Assembly: GCF_002220865.2 (NCBI RefSeq)
Contig: NZ_NHRJ02000006.1
Location: 124,001-188,000 of the forward strand
Reading direction: 5' to 3'
Source of the DNA: Paenibacillus xerothermodurans
GTDB taxonomy: Bacteria; Bacillota; Bacilli; Paenibacillales; NBRC-103111
Length of the DNA: 64,000 nucleotides
This document shows, piece after piece, positions 52,819 through 61,627 of the stretch. The position numbers and the translations under genes are program-made. The stretch's first letter is position 1, and each line of letters begins with the position of its first letter. The notes under the pieces are model-generated. The model did not search any database. It worked only from the letters and a program-made list of their open reading frames with translations, and had not been told where the DNA came from.

Positions 52819-53841
52819 CTATTCATCGGAAAATGAGACATGGCGGAAGGCGATCCGCTCTCTTTTCCATGTGTAAGTGATGAACAGCTCATTCCCTTGT
52901 GCGAGGATAGCTGGATAAGAGTACTCCCCTTCGCCATCCTCCAATACAAATGAAGCAGCCCATGAGTCACCGTTGTCCCGGGAGGCACTCAACACGAGCG
53001 GCGTTCGTGGCCCCCAATTCACACCAACCGGATTATATGCCAGCACCAACGTTCCGTTATCCAGCTTCACTAAATCTATGCCGCTGTTGTTATTCGGCAA
53101 TGGGGTCGGATAGGCGGCACACCAACTCCTGCCCCCATCGTCCGAGTCGCTGCGGTGGATGAAATTTTCCGTACTGCGCAGCAGCATGTGCACTTTCCCC
53201 GGTTCCGACTCCCACATTGTAGGTTGAATCACACCTCTCCCTACGAGCGACTGCTTCGACACTGGAATGCCAGTGCCCCCGACCGCTGAGATATTGGTAT
53301 AATCAAGTCCTGCAGCCCGGATCGCGCTGCTGAGCTGCCAGCTTCGCCCATCATCCTCGGAACGATCGACGTAGGCCTGCCAAATGCCGTCTTCCGTTGA
53401 GGCAGGAGCCAGCCAGGTGCCGTCCGACAATACGATGACCTTGTTACGCACCGGACCTCGCCCGCCCCGGTCGCCACGGACGAGCTCCACCGGCTGAGAC
53501 CACGTTTGGGCATGATCATATGAAACTTTCAGCATGGTATACCATTCTTTTATTAAGCGCCCGACCTTGTAAAACAACAGTAAGCTTCCGTCATGCGCAC
53601 GGTGCAGCACAGGATTCCAATGCGGCAGGCCGGCTGCATCAGCCAACTTGGACGGCTTCGTCCAGCCGCCTGCCTGCCGTCTAGAGCACCATATCGCTGT
53701 GTCGTCCGCCCCCTCCTGACTTCCTGCGAACCAAACCACTATTATATCCCCGTTCGGAAGCGCCGCCAAATGAGAGGCATGACAGCTGGCGAACGGTCTA
53801 TCGCTGCCAAAGATATGTTCGTTGACGATGCATGTAAACAT
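52819..53841 (-). CDS. sialidase/BNR-repeat family protein
   Basis: About 340 residues. The fold is a six-bladed propeller: Asp-box-like turns appear as SYDHAQTWSQPV, SEDDGRSWQL, SDDGGRSWCA and SRDNGDSWAA. HASHLAALPNGDIIVVWFAG is a typical first blade. No signal peptide is present, so it is cytoplasmic. The proteins are annotated exo-alpha-sialidase, although close relatives occur in polysaccharide and uronic acid clusters and may not act on sialic acid. ATG 53841 follows AAAGGAGGC. Confidence 0.8.
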   Translation of the reverse strand: MFTCIVNEHIFGSDRPFASCHASHLAALPNGDIIVVWFAGSQEGADDTAIWCSRRQAGGWTKPSKLADAAGLPHWNPVLHRAHDGSLLLFYKVGRLIKEWYTMLKVSYDHAQTWSQPVELVRGDRGGRGPVRNKVIVLSDGTWLAPASTEDGIWQAYVDRSEDDGRSWQLSSAIRAAGLDYTNISAVGGTGIPVSKQSLVGRGVIQPTMWESEPGKVHMLLRSTENFIHRSDSDDGGRSWCAAYPTPLPNNNSGIDLVKLDNGTLVLAYNPVGVNWGPRTPLVLSASRDNGDSWAASFVLEDGEGEYSYPAILAQGNELFITYTWKRERIAFRHVSFSDE

Positions 53842-54039
53842 GTGATCAGCCTCCTTTGCTAAGAAGCGAGTCTTTGGCCACCCTGCAACGGCCGAAAGCA
53901 TCGGCTGCCAGGGTATGCGTGCCACCACTACACATATGCTACCACAGTTTATGTATACGCTGTGCATATTCAGCTAGGACATGGAGATTTTTCTACATGC
54001 GGCCGCATCATTCAGAGTGTCAACTAGCTCCTGGAGTCC

Positions 54040-54136
54040 AGCTCAAATCCAGCGTGTATAGTCAGGGCTGCGAGCTCAATCCAGCGTGCATAGTCAGGGC
54101 TTCGAGCTCAATCCAGCGTGCGTAGTCAGGGCTGCG
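54040..54136. repeat. three tandem 32-33-bp repeats in an intergenic region
   Basis: Units begin at 54040, 54073 and 54105, each AGCTCAATCCAGCGTG followed by [TC][AG]TAGTCAGGGCT and [TG]CG. They differ by one to four bases. They lie between divergent genes, 200-300 bases upstream of the sialidase start and 160-250 bases upstream of the ferredoxin start. No coding frame. Possibly a recent slippage expansion. Confidence 0.75.
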
Positions 54137-54221
54137 AGATCCATTAATACAAATCAAGGACCACACCAGCGGAGTCGTGAGCTGCCCTTGACAGATGTTA
54201 TCTAATGGCGGAATCAACAAA

Positions 54222-54264
54222 TATGGTATTTGGTATACCATAAGCCAGTCAGCTATGTTATAAT
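54222..54264 (+). promoter_or_regulatory. promoter of the ferredoxin gene with overlapping palindrome
   Basis: A -10 TATAAT occurs at 54259-54264, 28 bases before the GTG start; the -35 position (17 bases upstream) is TACCAT, weak. Overlapping it is TATGGTAT-TTGGT-ATACCATA (54222-54242), containing the perfect 10-bp palindrome TGGTATACCA. That sequence resembles GntR/FadR-family operators and would block the promoter. The regulator is not in the vicinity. Confidence 0.5.
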
Positions 54265-54292
54265 GGGCACATAGCTAAGGGGAGGGATACTT

Positions 54293-54628
54293 GTGCCATC
54301 TGTCACTTTTCAAACATCGGGCAAGACTATCGAAGTAGATAAAAACGCGAATCTTTTGAGAACCTCCATCAGATATGAGGGAGCGGTTCCCTACAAGTGC
54401 GGCGGCGGTCTATGCGGAACCTGCCGTGTGCTAATCGTGGACGGACATGACAATCTCAGCAAGGTGATGAAGAAGGAAGTGGACAGACTAGGACAGGAAA
54501 AAATCGCTCAAGGTTACCGTCTCGCGTGCCAAACCTCTGTAACGGGCGATATCACGGTGGCTTGGAGCGACGAAGACCTCACGCGGCTGAACAAAATCGC
54601 ACAAAGGCGAATCAACGCCGTCCAATGA
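54293..54628 (+). CDS. [2Fe-2S] plant-type ferredoxin
   Basis: 111 residues. The cluster loop VPYKCGGGLCGTCRVLIVDG provides three cysteines and the later RLACQTSVTGD the fourth. The C-terminal extension after residue 85 (SDEDLTRLNKIAQRRIN) is basic. Stand-alone soluble electron carrier; the partner oxygenase or reductase is not encoded here. GTG 54293 has GGGGAGGG eight bases upstream. Confidence 0.9.
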   Translation: MPSVTFQTSGKTIEVDKNANLLRTSIRYEGAVPYKCGGGLCGTCRVLIVDGHDNLSKVMKKEVDRLGQEKIAQGYRLACQTSVTGDITVAWSDEDLTRLNKIAQRRINAVQ

Positions 54629-54648
54629 TCCAAGCACGCTCGCTAGAC

Positions 54649-54675
54649 GGCAGCTCCTCATTCTCAGGAGCTGCC
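54649..54675 (+). terminator. strong hairpin after the ferredoxin gene (no U run)
   Basis: GGCAGCTCCT (54649-54658) and AGGAGCTGCC (54666-54675) are a perfect 10-bp stem with a 7-base loop, 21 bases after the stop. The following GGCTCTCGTG is not a U run, so the termination efficiency is uncertain. Confidence 0.55.
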
Positions 54676-54997
54676 GGCTCTCGTGTGAACACTAATAATA
54701 CTTTCGGGTACCCGCAAAATCCAAGTGATTTATGTGCATACGGTGACAGATTGTGCAAGCAGCAGCTGGTCCTGAGGTGCACGCACGTTAACCTACATTT
54801 TTTCGATCACCGCTTATGTTGAATCGTCTGTTCGAGGCGGATTCACTAGAACGCCAAACCTGCTTTACTGCTTTCTGCCCGCACAACGCACTTACCCTCC
54901 CCGTCCGGACCGCCAACGAAGGCCTATGCCAGAACCTTGGGCTCCGATATTGGCCTCCGCTCACCCTGCGTGCATATACGCCAGCATGCCAAGCGCA
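54676..54997. other. intergenic region, no gene seen
   Basis: About 320 bases between convergent ferredoxin and lactonase genes. No coding frame with a ribosome site, no clear terminator for the lactonase gene. Confidence 0.35.
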
Positions 54998-56080
54998 CTA
55001 GAGTGCAAACTTGATGCACACCGGCTTGGACTCCAATGTTTCATCTGCGACAGGACGGAGTGTACCTGTGTGCTGATCTATGGCAAAAGTAACGATTGAA
55101 TTGGAATCCTGATTGGCTGCCAATAAAAAGCGGTTATCCGGAGAAATGGCAAAGTTCCGCGGCGTCTTCCCCTGAGTCGAGACGTGTTCCACATAGGTTA
55201 ATGTTCCATCCTTGGGATCGATTGCAAACACGATGATACTATCGTGTCCACGGTTGGATCCGTATAGGAATCTTCCTGTGGGCGAGATATGTATATCGGC
55301 ACAAATGTTAACGCCGTCATAGCCTGCAGGCAAAGTCGATGCGATTTGACCGCTATGGAGGGCGCCCTCTGTTTTATCGTAAGCGTAAGCAGTAACTGTC
55401 GAGTTCAGTTCATTAATTCCATATGCAAATTTTCCGTTGGGGTGAAAAGCAAAATGACGTGGCCCCGCGCCCGGCTGCGCGCTTACTTCAGAATGAAGCT
55501 GTAGCTCGCCGCTCTCCCGATCCAATTGGTAAACTACAATCTTATCCTGACCCAAATCAGGTACGTGCACGTATCGATTGGTAGGATCGACAAGGATCGA
55601 ATGAGGATGCGCGGATTCCTGTCTATCAGCCCGAATGCTTCCACCATGGTGCTGCACTTGGCAGGATGCTTTCTCAACGCCGCCAGACCGATTGATCGGG
55701 TAAACACAGAGATTCCCGCCGGAGTAATTCGAAACGAACAACCATTCCCCCGTCCTGTCCAAGCTAACGTAACACGGGGCGCCGCCGAAAGTCGACTGTT
55801 CATTAATATGCAAAAGTTTGCCTGTGCTATGCTCAATCGCAAATGAATGTACGCTGCCGTACGGCGCGCTCGTTTCACTCACCGCATACAGACAATTACG
55901 CTTAGTGTCTAAGGTTAAATAAGAAGGATTCTCGATGCCTGCGACAGCGTCGACGCGGGTTAAAGCTCCCGTATTAACATCGAAAGCATAAACGAAAATG
56001 CCTGGCGAAGATGCTTCTGCGTAAGATCCTACGTATACGTACCGATACCCTTTGGTTGTAGTAGACATGGTTATTCGCAT
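54998..56080 (-). CDS. lactonase family protein (6-phosphogluconolactonase, YkgB type)
   Basis: About 356-360 residues, seven-bladed propeller. Repeated blade motifs include YVYVGSYAEASSPGIFVYAF, WLFVSNYSGGNLCVYPI, QESAHPHSILVDPTNRYVHV, ARHFAFHP-like GPRHFAFHPNGKFAY and TPRNFAISPDNRFLLAANQD. The start could be ATG 56080 or 56068 (reading MSTTT). The SD is three bases before the first and 13 before the second. It hydrolyses sugar lactones to acids; as the third gene of SDR, ManD, lactonase it fits an oxidation, lactone opening and dehydration route. Confidence 0.88.
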   Translation of the reverse strand: MRITMSTTTKGYRYVYVGSYAEASSPGIFVYAFDVNTGALTRVDAVAGIENPSYLTLDTKRNCLYAVSETSAPYGSVHSFAIEHSTGKLLHINEQSTFGGAPCYVSLDRTGEWLFVSNYSGGNLCVYPINRSGGVEKASCQVQHHGGSIRADRQESAHPHSILVDPTNRYVHVPDLGQDKIVVYQLDRESGELQLHSEVSAQPGAGPRHFAFHPNGKFAYGINELNSTVTAYAYDKTEGALHSGQIASTLPAGYDGVNICADIHISPTGRFLYGSNRGHDSIIVFAIDPKDGTLTYVEHVSTQGKTPRNFAISPDNRFLLAANQDSNSIVTFAIDQHTGTLRPVADETLESKPVCIKFAL

Positions 56081-56101
56081 TTTCCTTTCCGTGAGTGTTT
56101 A

Positions 56102-57301
56102 CTACGGCCTGGTAGACATGCCATCGGGCAAGCGTGTTAATGTCCAAGCCGGAAGAATGTTTTGGCATGGATATTTCTCCGCTTTCTTTTCATCGATGTC
56201 GATACCAAGACCGGGCAGCCTGTTCGGATATACATATCCGTTTTTCAGTTGCGGACACCCCGGGAATACTTCTTGGAGGATTTCACCCAAGCCATGCCAT
56301 TCCTGTACTCCCAAGTTGTTGCTACTGATGTCTAAATGTACATTAGCCGCATGACCGACAGGTGAAACATCACCGGGACCATGCCAGGCGGTTCGTATGC
56401 CGAAGGCTTCGCACAGATGTGCCAGTTTCTTTGCCGGGGTGATGCCCCCTATCGCACTGATATGGACCCGAATAAAATCGATCAGCCGGTTCGAGATGAG
56501 CGGCATCCATTCATTTGGACTGCAGAACAGCTCTCCCATGGCAAGCGGCGTTGAGCTCTGGCTGCGAATAATTTTAAACCAATCCAACTGCTCCGGTGCG
56601 AGTGGATCTTCCAGGAAGAATAGTCTATGCGGCTCCACCGCCTTAGCGAGCCGAACCGCTTCGATCGGGGCTACTCGCTCATGTATGTCATGAATCAGCT
56701 CAATATCGAAGCCAAGCTGCTTCCTCAAATGATCAAACATCTGTGGAATACTGCGTGCATATTTGTCAGGGTCGTAGTATGCGCCCGGCAGAGAATTATC
56801 GGGAGAATCTACTGTGTGTTTGCCTCCATAGCCATTCAGCTGGCAGCGAATGTACTTGAGTCCTTGTTCCATGTAGGCTCTGGCGTTATCTTCAACTTCC
56901 TGCGCATCGCGGCCATTCGCGTGACGATAAACCGCTGCCGCTTCGCGGCATCTCCCGCCCAACAATTCATACACCGGCATACCCGCTAATTTGCCTTTTA
57001 TATCCCACAGTGCCATGTCTACGCCGGACAAAGCGTTATTCAAAACGGGCCCGTTGCGCCAATAGGAACTGACCATTGCGGTTTGCCAAATGTCTTCCAC
57101 GCGGCTGGGATCCTTGCCTATCAAAAATGGCTTCAGGTAGTCTTCTATGGCTGAGGCTACCGTCAGATAACGCTGCGTGAATGTTGCACATCCCAGTCCG
57201 TAAAGCCCCGGCTCAGAGGTTTCCACTTTCACCACTACCAGATTGATGCCCTCCGGCGCGGTGAGAATTGTTTTTACGTTGCGGATCGATAACTCTTTCA
57301 T
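56102..57301 (-). CDS. ManD-type dehydratase (RspA/starvation sensing, enolase superfamily)
   Basis: 399 residues. The ManD pattern has NALSGVDMALWDIKGKLAGM, IELIHDIHERVAP (metal-binding Asp and His), FFLEDPLAPEQ, MGELFCSPNEW (metal-binding Glu), HISAIGGITPAKKLAHLCEA and TAWHGPGDVSPVGHAANVHL with general acid/base His. Members dehydrate D-mannonate or D-gluconate. ATG 57301 follows GGGGGAA. Lies 22 bases before the lactonase start. Confidence 0.9.
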   Translation of the reverse strand: MKELSIRNVKTILTAPEGINLVVVKVETSEPGLYGLGCATFTQRYLTVASAIEDYLKPFLIGKDPSRVEDIWQTAMVSSYWRNGPVLNNALSGVDMALWDIKGKLAGMPVYELLGGRCREAAAVYRHANGRDAQEVEDNARAYMEQGLKYIRCQLNGYGGKHTVDSPDNSLPGAYYDPDKYARSIPQMFDHLRKQLGFDIELIHDIHERVAPIEAVRLAKAVEPHRLFFLEDPLAPEQLDWFKIIRSQSSTPLAMGELFCSPNEWMPLISNRLIDFIRVHISAIGGITPAKKLAHLCEAFGIRTAWHGPGDVSPVGHAANVHLDISSNNLGVQEWHGLGEILQEVFPGCPQLKNGYVYPNRLPGLGIDIDEKKAEKYPCQNILPAWTLTRLPDGMSTRP

Positions 57302-57383
57302 TGGCAGGTTCCCCCGTTTCTGTTATTGTCTGTGCCGCCGTGCATCGCGCAGCTCGTCACCGCGCAGCTGCGCTGCACGCTTG

Positions 57384-58205
57384 TTACATTTGTAGCCGAT
57401 CTCTCCGCGGTACAGCGCCCCATACCGCGTGGGAATCCCGCTCCGGCATGCCGGGAAGAATCAATCCGCCGTCCACCCTCACCACGATACCGGTTACGTA
57501 GCTGGATTTGTCGGATACCAGCCAAGCTACAGCATTGCCGATGTCTTCCGGAGTACCCGGCCGTTCCAGCGGGATACGAGGACCCAGTGCTTGATAGAAG
57601 ACATTATGCTGCTCGTCATCGCGGACCTTGATCGCGCCTGGCGCGACGCAATTGACCCTAATTCCGTACGGTGCCAAATCCAGAGCGATTGATTGTGCCG
57701 CTCGCTCCAACGCGGCTTTGAGTCCGCCGTACACGACATCGCCGGGATACGCCCTCTGCGCACGCGATGACGTAATGTTGACAATCGATCCTTTCACACC
57801 GCGCGTGATCATATGTTTCGCTATCAGCTGCATTAACAAAATCGGCGCCCGGAAGTTGGTCGCAATAATGCGGTCCATATAGCCGGGATCGATGTTAAGA
57901 ATGTTTGTCGTTCCCTTCAGGCCGGCATTATTGACCAGCACGTGTATGTCCCCCAACGTAGCGGCTGCGAATTCCAACAGCTTCTCCGGCGTCTCATGCT
58001 TACCTAAATCTCCCTGGAATACGAAGCAGTCTCTGCCATATTCCCGCTGAATCCGATCGGCGACTTCTGCTGCTTCTGCAGGCTCCTGGTAATGCGCGAT
58101 TACCAAATCGTATCCTTCGGCGGCCAAAGCGAGAGCTATTCCTCGCCCAATCCCCATACTCCCTCCGGTCACCACCGCTGTTTTCGCCCTGTTTTCCCGC
58201 GACAT
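57384..58205 (-). CDS. short-chain dehydrogenase/reductase
   Basis: 273 residues. Cofactor motif VVTGGSMGIGRGIALALA, then NNAGLKG, catalytic SSRAQRAYPGDVVYGGLKAAL (Ser, Tyr-x3-Lys as YGGLK) and a C-terminal IVVRVDGGLILPG. No acidic or basic residue clearly decides NAD or NADP. ATG 58205 follows GGAGTGG. It likely oxidises the aldose or a hexonic acid at the start of the SDR-ManD-lactonase segment. Confidence 0.9.
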   Translation of the reverse strand: MSRENRAKTAVVTGGSMGIGRGIALALAAEGYDLVIAHYQEPAEAAEVADRIQREYGRDCFVFQGDLGKHETPEKLLEFAAATLGDIHVLVNNAGLKGTTNILNIDPGYMDRIIATNFRAPILLMQLIAKHMITRGVKGSIVNITSSRAQRAYPGDVVYGGLKAALERAAQSIALDLAPYGIRVNCVAPGAIKVRDDEQHNVFYQALGPRIPLERPGTPEDIGNAVAWLVSDKSSYVTGIVVRVDGGLILPGMPERDSHAVWGAVPRRDRLQM

Positions 58206-58257
58206 TCAATCCACTCCATCCCTGTGTATACTAAAAAATATGTTTGAGCATCACATG

Positions 58258-58470
58258 CTAGCCCTTAATTCCGCTAAATGTAAACCCTTGCATAATGTAG
58301 CGCTGAAAGAATATAAACAGTATCGCCGGCGGAATAATGGAAAACGTCAGTGCGACAAATTGCTGGTCCATCGTTGTGCTACTTCTAATGTTATACAATG
58401 CCACAATCACTGTCCATAGATCTTGGTCCTTCAACACCATGAACGGCCAGCAAGATGACATAAGAGGCAT
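58258..58470 (-). pseudogene. C-terminal fragment of a carbohydrate ABC transporter permease (MalG type)
   Basis: The frame contains WPFMVLKDQDLWTVIVAL, NIRSSTTMDQQFVALTFSII and PPAILFIFFQRYIMQGFTFS followed by GIKG and stop, the conserved end of MalG-like permeases. Upstream the frame is interrupted, and another frame gives FWPMWLMAGANASYVILL, so the N-terminal part has been lost. The operon SDR-ManD-lactonase therefore once followed a sugar ABC transporter whose other genes are missing here. Confidence 0.75.
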
Positions 58471-58601
58471 TGGCTCCGGCCATCAACCACATCGGCCAAA
58501 AAGAGTTTGTCAAGTTCAACCTAAAAACAGTGCAGATTCATCTGGAGAGGCGTACCAAAGCAGCGGTAGCGCTGCTACCATCGAGCGTGAGTTTGATGAA
58601 C

Positions 58602-58648
58602 AAAAAACAACCAAGCGGATATTTGACAAACAGAGTGCCGCTTGGTTG
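58602..58648 (-). terminator. Rho-independent terminator of the DUF418 gene
   Basis: CAACCAAGCGG (58608-58618) and CCGCTTGGTTG (58638-58648) are perfect 11-bp arms; the minus strand then has TTTTTTG. It lies about 100 bases downstream of the DUF418 stop and separates it from the permease remnant. Confidence 0.85.
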
Positions 58649-58751
58649 CTGATACATGCGTTGATTGTCCAACTTCATATAGAAAAAACCGCCTAACGTG
58701 CGGGCCGACAAAACAGGTGAGCGGCAGACCCAGCCGTCGGCGTCTGAGCAC

Positions 58752-59921
58752 CTATCCGTCCCGTGTGAGTCCTTTGCTGGCGCCGGCAGATTGTTTCCGC
58801 AGTGCGGGCCATTTTCCATACGTTGCCGCACGCCAACCCCATTCCAACGGTCCTATGACGAAGCTCTGCAGCCACCACTTGCTCCACACGGCTTGCAGCG
58901 AGAACAAGAGGAGAGAATACATAAGATAAGCCCAAAGAGGCCATACCCCCACATTCTGCCACAGAACGTAAAGCAGCAGCATGGTAACGATGGACTGAGT
59001 CAAGTAATTCGTGAAGGCCATTCGGCCGACGGCTGCTAAATATCCGAAGTGCTGCGTGCCGAGGGCTCGAATAAGCCGCACAAGGGTGCAAACATAGAAT
59101 ACAGCCATCGTTTTACCAGACAAAAAGGTATAGTGTGTGACCAGCTTAGAATTATATGCCGGTTCAGTGACATACTGCAGCACCATGGGAATAAAGAGCA
59201 GCAGCGATATAACCAGCGAGATCCACTGCAGCCTTCTGACGCCGACAGACATCTGTCCTCGAGCGACAAACCACTGCTTCCTGCCAGCGTACATCCCCAA
59301 TAGAAACAAACCTAGAATCTCCGGACCCATCAGGAACAGGTTGCCCGTACCATACACGAGCATGAAGTGCGCCCGTTCCTCCCAGCCCGGGATGCCATGG
59401 AACAATGGCTTACTCAGCTCGTCCGGAAAGAATGCCAGAGCAAGCAAGGTGGAGCCGATCGTTATTAACGCCGATAAACCCAGCAGCAACGAACTCCAGA
59501 TCAAGAGCGTTTTCTCGCGCCTCCGGTAGAATAGTAAAAGTAAAAAGCCTAGTATGGCGTATGAATGAAGGACATCCCCAAACCAGATGAACACGCCGTG
59601 GACTACTCCGATTACTAACAGCAACAAGAGCCTCCTCGACATCAAGCTCCTGAAACTGTATCCACGCCGCTCCGCGCTTTGCATGAACAAGTGAAAACTC
59701 AAACCGAACAAGAAGGCAAAGATCGTGTAAAACTTGGTCTGCACGAACATGTCATACAGCAGTCTGAGCACACCGTCAGAGCCGGTGAAGCTAGAGCTAA
59801 ACGCCAGGCCCTTGCCCACCATTTCCGGTATGTTGATCACACAAATTCCCAGCACTGCAAACCCGCGCAGAATATCCACCTCATCTATTCGTTCCTTCTG
59901 CTGCCCAGGCAACGGTTCCAT
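58752..59921 (-). CDS. DUF418 family membrane protein
   Basis: 389 residues, about nine helices. IDEVDILRGFAVLGICVINI near the start, TKFYTIFAFLFGLSFHLFMQ, IWFGDVLHSYAILGFLLLLF, and the DUF418 C-terminal pattern GRMAFTNYLTQSIVTMLL with GPLEWGWRAATYGKWP. Function unknown in the family (related to acyltransferase-like and YeiB proteins). ATG 59921 has GGGGTGG upstream. Monocistronic. Confidence 0.9.
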   Translation of the reverse strand: MEPLPGQQKERIDEVDILRGFAVLGICVINIPEMVGKGLAFSSSFTGSDGVLRLLYDMFVQTKFYTIFAFLFGLSFHLFMQSAERRGYSFRSLMSRRLLLLLVIGVVHGVFIWFGDVLHSYAILGFLLLLFYRRREKTLLIWSSLLLGLSALITIGSTLLALAFFPDELSKPLFHGIPGWEERAHFMLVYGTGNLFLMGPEILGLFLLGMYAGRKQWFVARGQMSVGVRRLQWISLVISLLLFIPMVLQYVTEPAYNSKLVTHYTFLSGKTMAVFYVCTLVRLIRALGTQHFGYLAAVGRMAFTNYLTQSIVTMLLLYVLWQNVGVWPLWAYLMYSLLLFSLQAVWSKWWLQSFVIGPLEWGWRAATYGKWPALRKQSAGASKGLTRDG

Positions 59922-59949
59922 CCCAATCCACCCCGATACATCTTAAAAT

Positions 59950-60473
59950 AGTTATTACCGTTTTTATTATACTTCGCCTTTGGAACGAAGGACTACTATT
60001 TTTCTAGTAATGATCATGAAGCGTGCTGAATTCGTTCGATTCCCCTGCTGGTTTGGTTATCTGTGTGAATTTTGCAAGCACGGCAAAAGTCGCTTTCACT
60101 TTTAAAAGTCGGGAATTATCGGAGCGAATAAAACCCGCTTCCGCGAGTTCACCAATATTTTTCTTCCAGGCGTATTGATTCGCTTTGCAATGCTGCCCTC
60201 TGCCAAAAGCTGGTCTAAGGTTAAATTTATCGTTTTTCGCTTACCTGCTGAGAAAGGAACACACCACGATGCCAAAGTGGTTGTAGCTCAAAAGCATGGT
60301 ATGGAAGAAGTACGCGAAACCGCCGAGTGCAGCGACAATGGCTACAATTCACCGATAGACAAGACCAGTGGCCTCCTTTCCATTAGCATTTCTGTAGAGC
60401 GATTATTACGAGTCTTGCAAAAAAACGAGCGCCTCAGTACGATGGAAGTACGCAACGGGTCAAAGCCCTTTAA
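59950..60473. other. decayed intergenic region, no supported gene
   Basis: A plus-strand frame 60175-60486 (103 codons, segment KFIVFRLPAEKGTHHDAKVV) has no ribosome site. On the minus strand a frame open from about 60244 to a stop at 60004 reads FNLRPAFGRGQHCKANQYAW and AGFIRSDNSRLLKVKATFAV, also protein-like but without a start. They exclude one another; I assign neither. Confidence 0.3.
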
Positions 60474-60650
60474 TTCCATCATCTAGAGGACGCTCTACCA
60501 GGAAGTTTATACGATGCAAATAAAAATCTAATCACAGCAGCGTAAGACACCGATGAAGGCATTTACTTCTCTAATGTAAGCACGTCTCAAGCCGGTGCGA
60601 TATCGTTTACACTGAATCACGCTTCAAATAACCCCCGAGTGCAACCAGGC
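60474..60650 (+). pseudogene. remnant of a Cna-B/SdrD-like surface-protein repeat
   Basis: The frame LEDALPGSLYDANKNLITAA, stop at 60543, DTDEGIYFSNVSTSQAGAI resembles the LYDANGNLI...TDxxGxYxFxNV motif of Cna-B repeats. No start, no signal and an in-frame TAA, so it is a fossil of a cell-surface adhesin. The family match is from pattern memory only. Confidence 0.4.
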
Positions 60651-60798
60651 CTCCAAATATTGGCTATTATTATAACGCGAATTTCAATATTAGCGGCCGT
60701 TACCCTATATCAGTTTCCGCACGCCCAAATGCCAAATCATGAATTCTACAATTCGTCTCTGGTTTGAGTTATAGTTTAAAAAATTGGAGGGCAATCTC

Positions 60799-61210
60799 AT
60801 GCCAAGAAGATTGTTGAGTGGAATTCTATCTGCATGTACATTGAGTTTAATTCTAGCGATAGTTTCTGATAGTACTCGGGGCGCAAATGCAGTATCTAAT
60901 CATTCTGGACATTCTCATGTTACTTTTAACTTATTTTCTCCCAGCGTATTTATTGCTGGGAGTACCCATTTCTCTATTGATAGATAAATGGATGAACAAG
61001 AGAGAGAGTCATTATGTTTCGCATCTTCTGTTATACATCGTATGTGGTGGGATTCTATGCATACCGTATATTTTCATAGTGACTAAGGGAGAACTTCCTT
61101 TTCTGCAACTGCTACAGTTTTTCATATGGGGATCAGTTGCTGCTATCCTTTATTATCATATTTATTTGGTGTTATCTCTTCTGGTAAAAAAGAACAAGAA
61201 GTCATCTTAA
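60799..61210 (+). pseudogene. membrane protein (UPF0715/YwlA-like), frameshifted
   Basis: ATG 60799 has an excellent GGAGG site eight bases upstream and begins MPRRLLSGILSACTLSLILA. After about 27 codons a shift of frame is needed to continue with LDILMLLLTYFLPAYLLLGV, PISLLIDKWMNKRESH and three further helices to the stop at 61210. The second frame alone would start at 60887 without a ribosome site. The single-frame restored product would have about 135 residues and four to five helices. Could also be two overlapping genes, less likely. Confidence 0.5.
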
Positions 61211-61456
61211 ACTAATACTTCCTGTGGTACTAGTTCCATTGATGGCCAGCATCTGGAGAGGTATCGTAGTTAGATGCATTTGTGATAGTGACAGCTGGAC
61301 CTGCTGCGCTGAATTGCAGTTCCCCGGAATTGCCCCATTCCTATGGAAATAAGTCGCTTTGGCAGATGTCGAATCAATGCTATTGCTGCCGTTGTGGGGC
61401 CTACCAACTTTCACTTGCCCCCAACCACTGTGTTTGTCGTTATATTCAGCAACCCC
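61211..61456 (-). other. spacer with C-terminal protein fossils
   Basis: On the minus strand a frame ending at TAG 61230-61232 reads EWGNSGELQFSAAGPAVTIT followed by NASNYDTSPDAGHQWN, a convincing protein C-terminus, but it has an in-frame stop 36 codons upstream. No family recognised. The rest of the spacer has no supported feature. Confidence 0.3.
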
Positions 61457-61625
61457 TTAATTTTGCGTGTTCCAGTTGTTTCGACTGGCTGTAAATATCT
61501 CTACAACCGCATTCTCCAGCTTTTGCTCATGTTCATTCTTAGCCGGCTCAGGCTTGTAGAAATAGGTGCTACGGGGTAGTTGCAGGACTGTGCATACTGC
61601 ATAGAATAGTGTTGCTCTAATATAA
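61457..61625 (-). mobile_element. IS3-family transposase (OrfB) N-terminal fragment
   Basis: The minus strand reads AVCTVLQLPRSTYFYKPEPA, then KNEHEQKLENAVVEIFTASR and NNWNTQN with stop at 61457. This corresponds to the N-terminal segment of IS3/IS150 OrfB proteins (LGVSRSTYYY..., IIxIFxxSRxxYGxRKI). The catalytic DDE domain is missing and no terminal inverted repeats were seen, so it is an old remnant. Confidence 0.65.
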
Positions 61626-61627
61626 AA

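Noticed and set aside
60175-60486. Plus-strand gene of 103 codons
   Set aside because: No ribosome site, unknown family, and an equally protein-like frame exists on the opposite strand.
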